Below, in pieces: positions 20,656-31,879 of a DNA stretch of 64,000 nucleotides. Made by a program: the position numbers and the translations under genes. Position 1 is the stretch's first letter. The number at the start of each line of letters is the position of its first letter. Under the pieces are notes generated by a model. It searched no databases and was not told the origin of the DNA. It saw nothing but the letters and a program-made list of their open reading frames with translations. The stretch is from Adiantum capillus-veneris. Lineage: Eukaryota > Streptophyta > Polypodiopsida > Polypodiales > Pteridaceae. The DNA lies in the NCBI GenBank assembly GCA_014529385.2, contig CM043957.1, positions 66,172,003 through 66,236,002 of the forward strand. Reading direction: 5' to 3'.

Positions 20656-21946
20656 TCATCGCCTCCGCATAGAACAGAAAGAGGAAAGGGGCAAGAGGAT
20701 AGCTTTGTTTGACCGAGCGTGTAAGCATGAAGTGATCACCTCTCCCTCCTGCCAGGAGTACCTGACTATTAGCCTGTCTGTACAAAGCTGACACCCCTCT
20801 GATCCAAGCATCTGAGAAGCCCATCCTGCGTAGAGTGCCCTCTAGAAAGTCCCAGTCAACTCTGTCGGATGCCTTCTCAAAATCGAGAAGAAGAATCACG
20901 AGGTCCTCACCACGGAGCCGTGCCAGGGCAGAGGCCTCCCAAAAGGTAAAGATGTTGTCAAGGATACTACGTTCCTTGACAAAACCTGTCTGAGTCCCAT
21001 GTATAAGGCTCTCCAGAAGTGGCTAAATCCTCAAACTCAGAGCCTTGGCAAGAATTTTGTAGGCTGAGTTGAGGATGGTGATGGGGCGCCACTGTCGAAT
21101 CTCATCCAAGGAGCCACCCTCCTTGGGAATGAGGTAGATCAGGCCCTCACTCATGCTGTCAGGCATCACTCCTATGTGCAAAATGTATTGAAAAGCACTG
21201 CAGAGATCTGGGCCAAGCAGGTCCCAGTACTGGGAGTCAGCCCATCCTCACCTGGACAACTACCACGGGGGAGGGCCCTAAGAGCCGTGTGCAGCTTCTC
21301 AAGCTGAAGTGGCAGCTCAAGCCTCTGACGCATCTCCTCAATCACAAGACAAGGCATCTGTGCCCAAACCTGCTCCGTGCATGCATCCTGACACTCTGAT
21401 TGGGACTTTGCAGACAGTAACTCACGGTAAAAGTCAGTAGCAACTGCACGCATATCCTCGGGCTCAGAAGCAACTGACCCATCGGGCCTCCTCAGCTGAC
21501 TGACCTTGGCATGCGAGTGCCGAGGTCTCACTGCCTCAAAGAAAGCACCAGTCACTCTGTCGCCCACCTGGGTCCATTGAGATGCCTGTCGGTGGAAAGC
21601 AAACTCATGTCGCCTCTCCTCTGTGCTAGCAAGCTCCTGTCGAGCCTGCTGTAACTGCTCCTCCAACCAAGGATTGTCTGGATGCTGCTCCTGCATCCTC
21701 TGTAGCGAAGCAATGCCCCGTTTGAGACGCTACTCCTCCTCTCTCGTTTGCGGCCACTCTGTCAGCAGGAGAGTCCTGCCTATCCAAGCCCTCTCCAGAG
21801 AGCCTCTACCCTCTCTCTGAGTGTTGAGTCCAACAAGACCTTGTCTGGGATGCGAAGCATCGTGCTCCCACTCCTCTGCCTGTCTGCTACTGTGAGGATC
21901 ACTGGTGCATGGTCCGAGAAGGAGGTCCCTGCCAGGATGCTTCTCT
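20651..21946 (-). pseudogene. LINE endonuclease end and RT N-terminal part of a split copy
   Basis: On the minus strand this gives the endonuclease C-terminus (GTSFSDHAPVILTV, the SDH motif), a linker (HEFAFHRQASQWTQVGDRVT), and RT from PKEGGSLDEIRQWRPITIL to LLLDFEKASDRVDWDFL, SVKQSYPLAPFLF and FYAEAMSR. The reading then breaks at the LTR insertion and resumes at 10097. A stop replaces a Gln codon within RT and other stops occur upstream, so it is dead. It supplies the endonuclease-to-RT stretch that the plus-strand copy lacks. Confidence 0.88.
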
Positions 21947-22622
21947 CTTTACTTTTCATGGCTCTTCCCGTATCTTCTCAGAATCATCCTCCTTTGTAGA
22001 AGAGAGGTAACCTGATTTGATACACCATTGTCACAAACGGATGCGCACACGAACAATTAATAGAGAGAAAAGGGAGATGATTGACGTAGTATTGGGGAGC
22101 AAAGGATAGGCTGGTCGATCAACCCCCTCCCCCCCCAAAACACGCACACACCACAACCCCCACCACCACCACCAAAGAGAACCGCTTACAAGCACAAGAA
22201 CTGAAGAAACCCCTCGGTTCTAGATCTCAAACTTGATGGTAGTTTCCTTCCCGTCCAGGAACTTGAGAGGCAAAGCTCTTTACTCAGTAATCCTCCGGTT
22301 TGCTCTTAGAGCACGAGGGCTCTACAGACCGTCTCGGATCCGTTTCCGGAATCCCTAAAGCGCTGGCCAAAGCTTTCTTGCTCAGATCTCAGAGGTAGAG
22401 TAGCTGCAAAACACAAACTCAATAGCAAACACTTGTATAACTCATACACAAATCATCACCTGTCGCTCTTGGTAATGAAAGCACCTCCGATTGCAAACTT
22501 GTCGCGTGAACTTGTTGGTTTGTTGCAGTAGAATGTCCTCAATTCCTTTTTAGAGCGGGGCACCTTGATTCTGGAGCATCTGCATGAGCAGACTGGGGCG
22601 CCAACTGATGCTTTTATAGGCA
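21947..22622 (-). mobile_element. Partial LTR plus leader of a minus-strand LTR element
   Basis: Read on the minus strand, a promoter-like CCTATAAAAGCATCA (22606-22620) is followed by about 590 bp of LTR ending in CGTTTGTGACA at 22029. A damaged primer site (TGGTGTATCAAA) and a leader with AAAGGAGGATGATTCTGAG and GATACGGGAAGAGCCATG come next. The leader and LTR end are close to those at 11360-11700, so this is the same family. The U3 part above the TATA box is not recognisable. It ends about 180 bases before the start codon of the next gene. Confidence 0.8.
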
Positions 22623-22799
22623 CTAATCAAGTTAAGGCAGAAATGCCTTGAATAATATATGCATGACCCATGAAGAGAAGGTTCTTTAATGATACAAAAT
22701 TTTAATGTTTGCTTTGTTCGTTTTCTGTCTAAAGATTCATTGTTTGTTTTAATTATTGATTCAATGCTTGGCAGTCCAGTAACTTTTTTTTGGAGAAGT

Positions 22800-23694
22800 A
22801 TGAGGAGACGTAGTCCCAGCTACAGTCCTCCAAGAAGGGGATACAGAAGCCCACCAAGAGGGAGGTTTGGTAGGCATAGGGACCCCCCTTGTGGCCTACT
22901 CGTTCGCAATATTCCTAAAGACAGCAGGTATGCCTTTCTGTTAGGATCCGGCTATTTTTTGGGCGCTAAATTGTCTTGCTAACAGTTCACAACATAACCA
23001 ACAGCTGATATCTGTATTGCAGGCCTGAGGAGATTCGTATTCAGTTTGAGCGCTATGGGCGCATCAGGGATGTCTATCTTCCCAAAGATTTCCACACTGG
23101 GTAATTTATTAATAGCATCTTCCTGTTTGGTTGAATGCTTTATGTTGAACTCTAAAAGCAGCAGTAGCTTTGCGTGACAATGTGCAAATTAGTTTCCAAG
23201 AAAACTATAAAATATTGTAGGCCTTGAACTTTTGTTTTTTTGAAAATTGTCTGTTTCCTTTTTTTTTTTGACATAATTGTTTATGTTTTTGGACACATAA
23301 ATGCCTGCAATTTGTCACATAATAAAACTGACCATTTTGAATGCCAGCGCTTGAGGAAAGGGTTTGGGCAGTTGTTATCAAGGATTCTGATCTTAAATGA
23401 AATTATCAATAGTGTGCGTGAGATATCATCATAAGGGATTGTTTTCTCTTCAAGGGTTGCTGTCTAGTAAACTTCTCTTTCCTATTGGACAACTGATTAA
23501 ACTTATTAGTTTGACTGGATGTTTTGCTTCCCTTACTGCACAACATGGTCTATAGGTAAAGTGTCGGATCTAAATTCTAATTTCTCCTTGAATTGAGGTT
23601 TCCCTGCCCTGTAGTGTACAGAAGCTGCAAAGAACAGATAAATAAGATTCATTGGATTGCAAGGTCTGAACGGTCTGAATTTGCTCTCCCTAAC

Positions 23695-23737
<43 letters not shown>

Positions 23738-24392
23738 ACACCAGCTGCGGATCAAGACTGGGAGATACGGTGGAGTACGTGCAGAGGCCAGGAAATGCCC
23801 CCTGTGTGACATGGAGCTTGAGACAAAGTTACACTACACATGCCATTGCCCCGTCTACTATGAGATACAAGGCCGCTTCCACTGCTTGTTCAGAGAAGGC
23901 TTTGGACCACTCTCCAAAGTCATGAGGTACAAGGATCAGAGATGCCTGGGTTTGTTTCTGCTTGAGCTACGCAGACACAGAGAGAGCTTGATGAGAGAGC
24001 TACTGCCACAACAGATCTTGTCGCCTCACACCAGAGGCACATTGATCAACCGAGCGACTGAGCTGGGGAGATCCAGACGCCCACGACTGCGGAGGCCTAC
24101 ACAACATCGACGGAGGCTACATCAGAGGATTCGGTCACTTTGGCTCGACATGCAAGACGCCCGGTCAAATTACTGACCATGGAGGAGATTGATGAGATCC
24201 GCCAACGACCAATGCTGGATCTCTTGTGACTTGTGATTTAGCTATCCCTGCTAGCTGCTTAGTTCACACCTACCAGTTTAGGATTCTATAGTATTTTGGT
24301 TTTATCATTTTGTTACTTTGACTTTGTATCAGATCTACCACATTGTAACGATCTGGTCTCATAGGTCATTGAAGACGATAATATAACATTTC

Positions 24393-24443
<51 letters not shown>

Positions 24444-26895
24444 CTGGTGGCAGACCCAGCTGCGATCTTACGCACAACCCTTACACCACACCCACCCATG
24501 TACCAGATCTTATACCCCCAGTTTGATATAGGATGAAGCTAGTGTCTCGAGGCTGTGACAACCACTAACATTATTTACTGGCTTTTTTTCCTTGACTTCT
24601 ATTTAATTTTTGGGACCCTCTTTTTGAAATCCAAAATGCCCAGACATTGCATGGCGAGTGTGAAACGGCTGACGGCCGAGAGTTTCACCCATAGAAGTGA
24701 AGTCCAGGCAGCCACGAGATGGTTGGGCTGATTGGTATTGAAATTTGACTATTAAGAGGGTGGCTAGGCTTAGTTTAAGTCATTTAGGCCCCTCACGGAG
24801 ACTTCAAAGTTGGTGGGTACTAGAAATTTTAAACCAAAAGGGCAAAGTGGACATGTGTTAGCTCCAGAGCCATTCTGCAAGACACCTCAGCAAGAAAGGG
24901 CACCCAAAATCCATCTCTTCTTGAGGGGGGGCCTAATTTGACCTCATTGTGAAGTTAAAGTGGGTGTGTGAGTAGTTGGTGTAAGTTTTCAGCTTTAATG
25001 GAAAGCTTGCCTTCTCCTCTGCCTTATATAGCACGATGATTCCGCTCTCGAATACAAAATTCGTGATGCCTAGGTCAAGAGCCATTCATTTGTATGTACA
25101 GCTGTGGGGAATCTATGCTCGATTGTCGAGGCAAGAGCCTCTTGCACAAGTACCGGATTAGCTAACTGCTAATCCAAAGCAGGTACAGGTTGATTTAAAG
25201 AAATTTATCGCGAGAAATCTTATCTAAATCAAAGGGCAAATAGCCCTATAGGCGTGGGGACTCAAGGCTACCTACAAGTGCATTCGACAAGCAAAACGGA
25301 GCCCAAAACAGAGAATTACAGCTTGCCGTAATTTTTTGCAGGTTTAGGATTTTTACCTTTTTTGATGCCTAAATGTCCAAGGAGCTCCGGGAAGCTAGGG
25401 AACCGTCAAACAGGTGTTCTGGAGCGTTTTAGAGGCTGATTTAGAGAGATTTCTTGCGATAAATCTCGTCTAAATCAAAGGGCAAGTAGCCCTACAGGTG
25501 TGGGGACTTGAGGGCCACCCACCAGTTTTTAACACGCAAAACAGAGAATTACACCCACCAGTTTTTAACACGCAAAACAGAGAATTACAGCTTGCTGTAA
25601 TTTTTTGCAGGTTAGGGTTTTGACCATTTTGATGCCTAACGGTCCCAGGAGCTTTGAGGGAATGGCCACACAGGTGTTTTGGAGTGTTTTAGAGGCAGAG
25701 AATTCAGTGTGCTGTATTTTCTCGCTAGGTTTGTAAAAGTGCTCTAATTTGTATGGAAAGTCACCTACTACATGGGGATTTTGTCTGTGAAGCCTTCTAT
25801 TGTCGTTATGTTGCCGAAATTGGGCTAGAGAGGAAATTTTCAGCCCAATAGAAGTGGGACAGCTCGTAGAAGTTTACAGGTTTTTCTCCAAGTTTAATTG
25901 GAATAAAGAAATACCCAAAGGGGCGCCAACCTTTGGGGCCTATAGGGTGTCGTTGTCTACATGGGAGTGCTCTAGCTACCACGTCGTGGGGTGAATTCCA
26001 GTCACAGGTTTATCTAGAAGTTACTTTGTGTTGATAAGGTAAAGTTAAGCAACGTAGAGATTGGGTGAAAGCCAAAGTTTACCGCCCTTTAGTAAGGCTA
26101 TAGGCCAGTTTCAGCTAGTCATCTTGATGCACTTCATAATTGTACTTCCTGAGCATATAGATGTGCACGCATACCGACCATCTCCCCTCCCCGCCCCCCG
26201 CCCCCCCCCCCAAAAAAAAAAGAAAAAGAAAAAAACCGGAGCCCAAAACAGAGAATAACTGCTTGCTATTTTTTGCAGGTTTAGAATTTTGAATTTTTTT
26301 GATGCCTAAAGGTCCCAAGAGCTTCGGGGAAGTTAGGGAACCACCAAATAGGTGTTTTGGAGCGGTTTAGAGGCTAAAAAAACAGAATTTAGTGTGCTGT
26401 ATTTTCTCGCCAGGTTTGTAAAAGTGCTCTAATGCGCGTGGAAAGTCATCTACTACATGGGGATTTTGTTTGTGAAGTCTTCTATTGTCGTTATGTTGTC
26501 GAAATTCGCCTAGAGAAGGGAATTTTCTGTCCAATAGAAGTGGGATAGCTCGTAGAAGCTCACAGGTTTTTCTCCAAGTTTAATAGGAATAAAGAAATAC
26601 CGAAAGGGGCGCCAACCTTTGGGGTGTCATTGTCTTCTTGGAAGCGCTCTAGCTACCAAGTCGTGGGGTGAATTCCAGTTACAGGTTTATCTGTGAAGTT
26701 ACTTTGTGTCGTTAAGTATAGGTAAAGTTTAGCAATGGATAGGATGGGTGAAAGCCAAAATTTATCGCCCTTTAGTAAGGCTTCCGGCCGGTTTCAGCTA
26801 GTCAGCTCGATGCGCTTCATGATTGTACTTCCTGAGCATATAGATTTGCACACATATCCCCTAGAAATAGCCCCCCCACCGCCCCGCCCCCCCCC

Positions 26896-26930
<35 letters not shown>

Positions 26931-29900
26931 CGCCCCCCTGCCTGCCCGGCCCTTTTCATATACCATGCATCTTGTATCTTAGCCGGGACGGTAGCCTCTA
27001 ATGAAGCAAGCCCAACCCCCCTACCACAGTATCACATTGTGATACTTTGTACTTCTGTCCTTTCGCGATAGATGGACACACAAATGTTTGTCTCATAGGC
27101 AACTTGAGCCTCTAGAAGGCATTAATAAAGCTTTTTTTTTTTTTCTCTCTCTCTCAAGGCCAAGGAATAAAGAACCAAGGAATAAGTAGAAGCACAGCCG
27201 AGAATGAAAGGGTGTGACGTCTGATTTTGTGTCACTTTTATCATCCGCTGGGCCTGATATCCATGAGCAAAATCTGTTACCCACCTGGGTGAGTACTTAT
27301 GAGAAATCGTGGGCATGGTCATAAACATTCCCTGATCCAAAGTAACCTCACAGAGAGGTTCTTCTTCCAATCCCCATTATGGTACCTGATGAATCACCGC
27401 ACAAGGATCCATTGTTTTAATTTTTGATCTCCTTATGTATTGGATTGTCAACCTTGATACATAAGTAGGGCATACACAGACAAATAAGAAGTGCTGCAGC
27501 TGGTGGTTAATAAGATAGCCTGAAATCAATGTGCATGGTAAACATCAACCAAAACAACAGGCCAGCTGAGGAAGGCTACATTCCTTGAAATAACCCCACC
27601 AGCCAACACCTTCATGAATTGTGGTCACCTTGATGACTAAGTTTCTCCTATTGGCAATTCCAATGATGCAAGTAGATGTTGTGTGACTTGCTGTGATGAT
27701 TGGAGTCCTACTATGACCAATCAATATGAATCTATTCACCAAGCGAGCTGCCCTACGGAACATATAAAACATAAAGACAAAACATTGCCTTGCCATGCCA
27801 ATTGTGCATATGTCAAAGTTTATATGTGGAAGGCTGCGTATTGCTATTATAATTAACAAGGCATGTAACAAAGAAGTAACGAGGGCAAAAGGATCTTCTT
27901 GTTGAAATGGATTCTCACGCCTGCATAGAAGTTTTTGGCTTGATATTTACGCTATCATGTTTTTTCAGAGAGCCTCGAGGTTTTGGGTTTGTGCAATTTT
28001 TGGATCCCTATGATGCTGCTGAAGCGAAGGTACAGATGGACAGACAAATCTTTAAAGGTCGTGAGATAAGTGTGGTGTTTGCTGAAGAAAACAGAAAGAG
28101 GCCTGAGGAAATGAGGGTAAAGGAAAGATCAAGGTGTGTTTTGTGGTACTTCAATTTGCTGCAGTTTGAATCAAAAGTGAAAAAATGTTTTTTACAAGCC
28201 ATCCTGGTTTTGTTTGTTATTGGGGCTCGTTCTGTGCCTCAGTGAGTATTTGTTAGATTAGCGAGTTCACCCAGTGTTTCAAAAATTTTCAATTTTTCAG
28301 AGGGCGCATGAGCTATGGAGGCTACAGGCGATCACCTTATCGAGGTATCATTTATTAGACTAGTTTGACACAAGTTATTGTCTTAGAATCATGAGGTCAA
28401 GGTAACTTTTTTGTTTTCTGACAGGGCGTTCTATGTCTCGTTCCCCACGTTCTCGATCACGGTCTCCACGAAGTGGTCGTCACTCCAGGTGTCTTCGCCT
28501 TTTCCTTTGTACATTGTAATATATATATTCTGATAAGGGCAATTTGACATCTGTATGTGTGTCACAGTTTGAAATATAGAGGTGATTAAGTTGACTATTT
28601 TTCTTTATTTAAACCTTTCCTCCAGGCACTGGAATGCCATACCTGTTTCAGCTTTACTTTAAACTGTCTGGATATGATACTTCTTAGCTTTTTGTCCTAC
28701 TATTTGTGCATTTTTTAATTCTCAAAATGATGTTCTGAGGTTCTTTCTTTGTGAATGTATGCAGTTCTTCACAGCCCAAAGAGGGCTACGAAGAAGATTA
28801 CGGGCAAAATGAAGATTTTTGAGATATCTGAATTCTGAATTTTCCTGCAAAGAGTTTCTGATTGCTTGCCTGCATACAATCACAAAGAAAGAATCTTAGA
28901 GACTCTAATTGAAAGAAAGAGAGTTCAATAATGAAGACAACTTTAAAAAGAAAAGAAATGCATACGCTGGATGGATCAGGCAGAGTAGGTTCCAGAATAG
29001 TGTGAGGAGTTTAGTCTTTGGGGGTTAGAAAGAAAATGAACATGGCCTTATGTTTTTTGAGGTGCTCCATCTGGCTGCTTCAAAAGTCAGTTTCTGTTTC
29101 CAGGGATTATAGCATTTTTAGGATACATTCTTGAAGTTTTGGAGGTTAATGTCAATATGATTATGGTTTGTACAGGTCCTATAACACGAGTTCTCGACGA
29201 CACAGGCATGCATCATACTCTCCTTCGCCTTATAGAAGTAGTAGGAGTCGTTCACCCTCCCCAGATGCTCGCAGAAGAGGTCGGGAAAGTTCATCCGTGG
29301 ATAGATCACGTTCACGGTCTCCAAAGAATGGTAGGGGTTCTCACAGAAAAGGAAGAAGACGTTCTGACTCTCCAGCGAGATCATCTTCTCCTCATTCAAA
29401 TGGACGAGCCAAGTCTCTTTCAGATGAACGAGGGGATACAAGGTACTGCTTTGTTGTAGATTGCCTTTACTTTTACTGTGGCAAATTTACATTAGAGGCC
29501 AAATAATGAGGATTTTGAAGTGTGTCTATGCTAGAATACAAAGTCTAAAACTTTTCGGTTATGCACAATGTTATGCAAGTTCTGTAAAGAATTGGAATAC
29601 TGATGGAACAATTTTTGCAGGTCACATTCTCGCTCAAGCGAATCAGACAGGCATTCAAAGTCTCCCCGAAAATCTTCAAGGTCACGGTCAAAATCTCGGA
29701 GGGAATCGAGGTCCCCACGCTCCTCTTCCCTGTCTCATCACAAGCATTCGTCTTCGCCTCGGCATTTGGACTCTAGACATACACCAGAGCCTGTAAAGAA
29801 GACATCCAGTTTGCTTCCTGAAATAAGGTATCTCTGTCTGCTTATTTAATTCCTGAAAGAAGGTATCTTGTCTGCTTGAAAACTGTGACTTGTGAGAATT

Positions 29901-30394
29901 TCCTATTGGTAGCGTTATGGTTTATTGTCCTTATCATGTGTCATTATTAAACTCAGTTTAGTTTTATAGCAAAGTAGATGTCTTAGATTTCATTGGATGT
30001 AGCCTAGAGTATTGTCCACACCGACTTCATAATGGCATGCCATGTTTGTACACTGAAAGATCATCCTGTGCCATAAGCTAAGGTGAGGAGGAGTTTTTGG
30101 TTCGGGGGAAGGGCGTTTCTCTGCAAATCGGAAAAGGGGGTGATGGAGGAGTTTAAACACAGAAGTTTGCATTCTTATCAAGATTGAAAACATGGCATGC
30201 AATCTTTCCAGAACAGAAACCAGGGAAATTAAGGCAACCTGTTTTTCTGTTGATGTGAATTCTTTTGTAGGTAGATAAACAAAACATGGTTTGAAAATCC
30301 CTTCAGAGCGAGCTAACGAGTTATTGTTATTTCTTTTTTTTGGGCATCATGCCTTAGGAATGGAGAAGCACAATCACATGGGAAGTTGCAGTGA
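22800..30394 (+). CDS. SC35-like (SCL30/33 type) SR splicing factor, eight exons
   Basis: Exons 22800-22927, 23023-23100, 27969-28133, 28301-28344, 28425-28488, 29176-29442, 29621-29827 and 30358-30394 join in frame through GT-AG introns into 329 residues. A short RS/YSPPRRGY-rich N-terminus precedes one RRM at about residues 32-108, with RNP2 LLVRNI (33-38) and RNP1 RGFGFVQF (72-79). KRPEEMRV follows, a signature of the plant-specific SCL subgroup, then a long RS domain rich in SRSRSPR. Such proteins act in the nucleus in spliceosome assembly and splice-site choice. The ATG was chosen because MRRRSPSYSPPRRGY is the family N-terminus. The sequence upstream of 22800 may hold an acceptor (TTGGCAG), so a 5' UTR exon could lie further upstream. 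No stop or frameshift is seen. Which SCL paralogue it is cannot be settled. Confidence 0.93.
23700..23735. repeat. TC microsatellite in SR intron 2
   Basis: An uninterrupted (TC)n run lies on the left side of a LINE fragment. Confidence 0.95.
23736..24396 (+). pseudogene. LINE ORF2 C-terminal fragment in SR intron 2
   Basis: The frame through 23745-24176 reads LRIKTGRYGG, KCPLCDMELETKLHYTCHCP and YYEIQGRFHCLFREGFG. The Cys and His pattern C-x2-C, H, C is the zinc-binding end typical of non-LTR retrotransposon ORF2, with ARKCPLC before it. The frame closes at 24174-24176. No RT core is present, so this is a 5'-truncated copy. It is bounded by CT microsatellites on both sides. It differs from the LINE family at 14.7-19.2 kb. 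Confidence 0.7.
24397..24441. repeat. CT microsatellite in SR intron 2
   Basis: An uninterrupted (CT)n run follows the LINE fragment. Confidence 0.95.
24442..25296. other. SR intron 2, no recognised feature
   Basis: Non-coding sequence between the LINE fragment and the duplicated units. Nothing was recognised. Confidence 0.6.
25297..26938. repeat. Direct duplication of about 680 bp, each copy ending in poly-C
   Basis: Unit A (about 25560-26211) and unit B (about 26238-26938) share in order CAAAACAGAGAAT, TTTTTTGCAGGTT, TGATGCCTAA, GTGTGCTGTATTTTCTCGC, CTTCTATTGTCGTTATGTTG, AAAGGGGCGCCAACCTTTGG and CTTCCTGAGCATATAGAT. A partial third copy of the start lies at 25297-25440. Each unit ends in a C-rich run (26183-26211 and 26871-26938), the first followed by an A-rich run. 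The small ORFs here are repeat by-products. Confidence 0.85.
26939..27968. other. Distal part of SR intron 2
   Basis: It holds a T-run (27132-27144) and no supported gene. Minus-strand frames at 27093-27370 and 27545-27871 show no motif that I recognise. The intron ends in a pyrimidine-rich acceptor, ATGTTTTTTCAG, at 27957-27968. Confidence 0.6.
28765..28822 (+). other. Candidate alternative exon with in-frame stop in the SR gene
   Basis: A good acceptor (TTTGTGAATGTATGCAG) precedes 28765. Joined to exon 5, the reading gives SSSQPKEGYEEDYGQNEDF and then TGA at 28820-28822. Use of this segment would truncate the protein inside the RS domain. Plant and animal SR genes commonly regulate themselves through stop-containing exons in a long intron. 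No downstream donor was fixed, so it could also be an alternative last exon. Confidence 0.45.
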
Positions 30395-30731
30395 GAATCC
30401 AGTTGCAACTCTTGGCAGACAGATGTGGATTGTCTGGATGCCCCGTCCTGCCCTCAAGCATAACTTGCAGTGACTTGTGACATTGTTTTTTACTCCTGTA
30501 TTTGCAAGTATACTGGGGGGAATCCTAGTCAAATATGTAACAGAAAAGAATAATGAATGTGCCACCCTGTTGTGATGGAGTTAAAGAGTGTACATTTGCA
30601 TTTGAAACTGCAGATGCTTGCTTTTTGTGCGCAGCCCTAATATACAAAAGATGATTGGCCATGTTGCTAGTTGTGGCTGGTTGGCTCTCTCTCTCTCTCT
30701 CTCTCTCTTTCCTACGACATTAAAACTCTCT

Positions 30732-30780
<49 letters not shown>

Positions 30781-31157
30781 CAGTCTCCTGGAATCTCCCA
30801 ACAAGATTGCGGTTTCATTACAAGTTGCTCAAGAGCAAGCTTCTTAACTTATTTTTTCACCCTCTTCTTCTAAGAGCAAGCTTGCTGGATGGTCTTGAGT
30901 TTTTGGCTCGCCCTCTCCTCCTAAGAGCTAGCTTGTTGGATGATCTGGAGTTACATTTATCGACCCTGCTTTGTTGTATTTAACCAGCTTTGTGTTAATG
31001 TGTCTCACCCTACTGGTTGTGGGTTCAATTCCCCCTTTGGGTCACCTCTAGAGGGACACCTTGTGCTTAGCACTGCAAATTTGAAGTAGAGAGTGCTTTC
31101 CCCTTTCAATCTAGGAGGAGGTATACACTTTAGTCAAAACTCTTTCCAAGATTAAAG

Positions 31158-31265
31158 ACAAGACTTGTAATACATCGTAGGCAAGGCCAAAATAACGGTT
31201 TTCAAGGGGCAACAAGACTTGTAACACATCGTAGGCAAGGCCAAAATAATGGTTTTCAAGGGGCA
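31158..31265. repeat. 54-bp tandem duplication
   Basis: Units 31158-31211 and 31212-31265 both start ACAAGACTTGTAA and both contain ATCGTAGGCAAGGCCAAAAT. They differ at three or so positions. Confidence 0.95.
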
Positions 31266-31774
31266 AAGCCAATGTTGTCCATTTTTTATAATTAAGTAGG
31301 TCATGTTCATTGGGTAGAATTGTTGAAAAATAATTCAGATATGGTGAATTCATATCGGAATCTTCAAGTTGGATACCATTAAGAGCATTGCCCAGCAGTG
31401 GTGTAGTGAAACAATATACAACTTAGGTCCATTACCCATTCATAATATGCTCCAAACATGAAGTTTTAATTGAGTTGTGCAAGAAGCAAAGTGGTCACAT
31501 CAAATAGATCAATAATAGATGCTTGAATAGAGCCATGCTCAACTCAGCCGATTCTCTTTTGATTCATTTCTTATAATGCGATGCCAAAAAAATAGTGTCC
31601 AAACATCTCCATAAAGGGAAACTAATTTTTTGGGAGGAAGACAGTTTTTTGAGATTTGAAAGTTGCACAATTTGATCAATCATACAATCTTGGAGCATTA
31701 GTATGTTAGGCCTATTTGTTATATATGCAATTTACCACAAATGCTTGGTGCATTGATTTGAAAAAATCGGTTGT

Positions 31775-31879
<105 letters not shown>

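Noticed and set aside
26735-27001. Proline-rich ORF
   Set aside because: The proline run is the poly-C tract read as codons.
29118-29459. ORFs on both strands over SR exon 6
   Set aside because: They are alternative frames of a real exon that encodes the RS domain. Only the frame joined by splicing fits the family.
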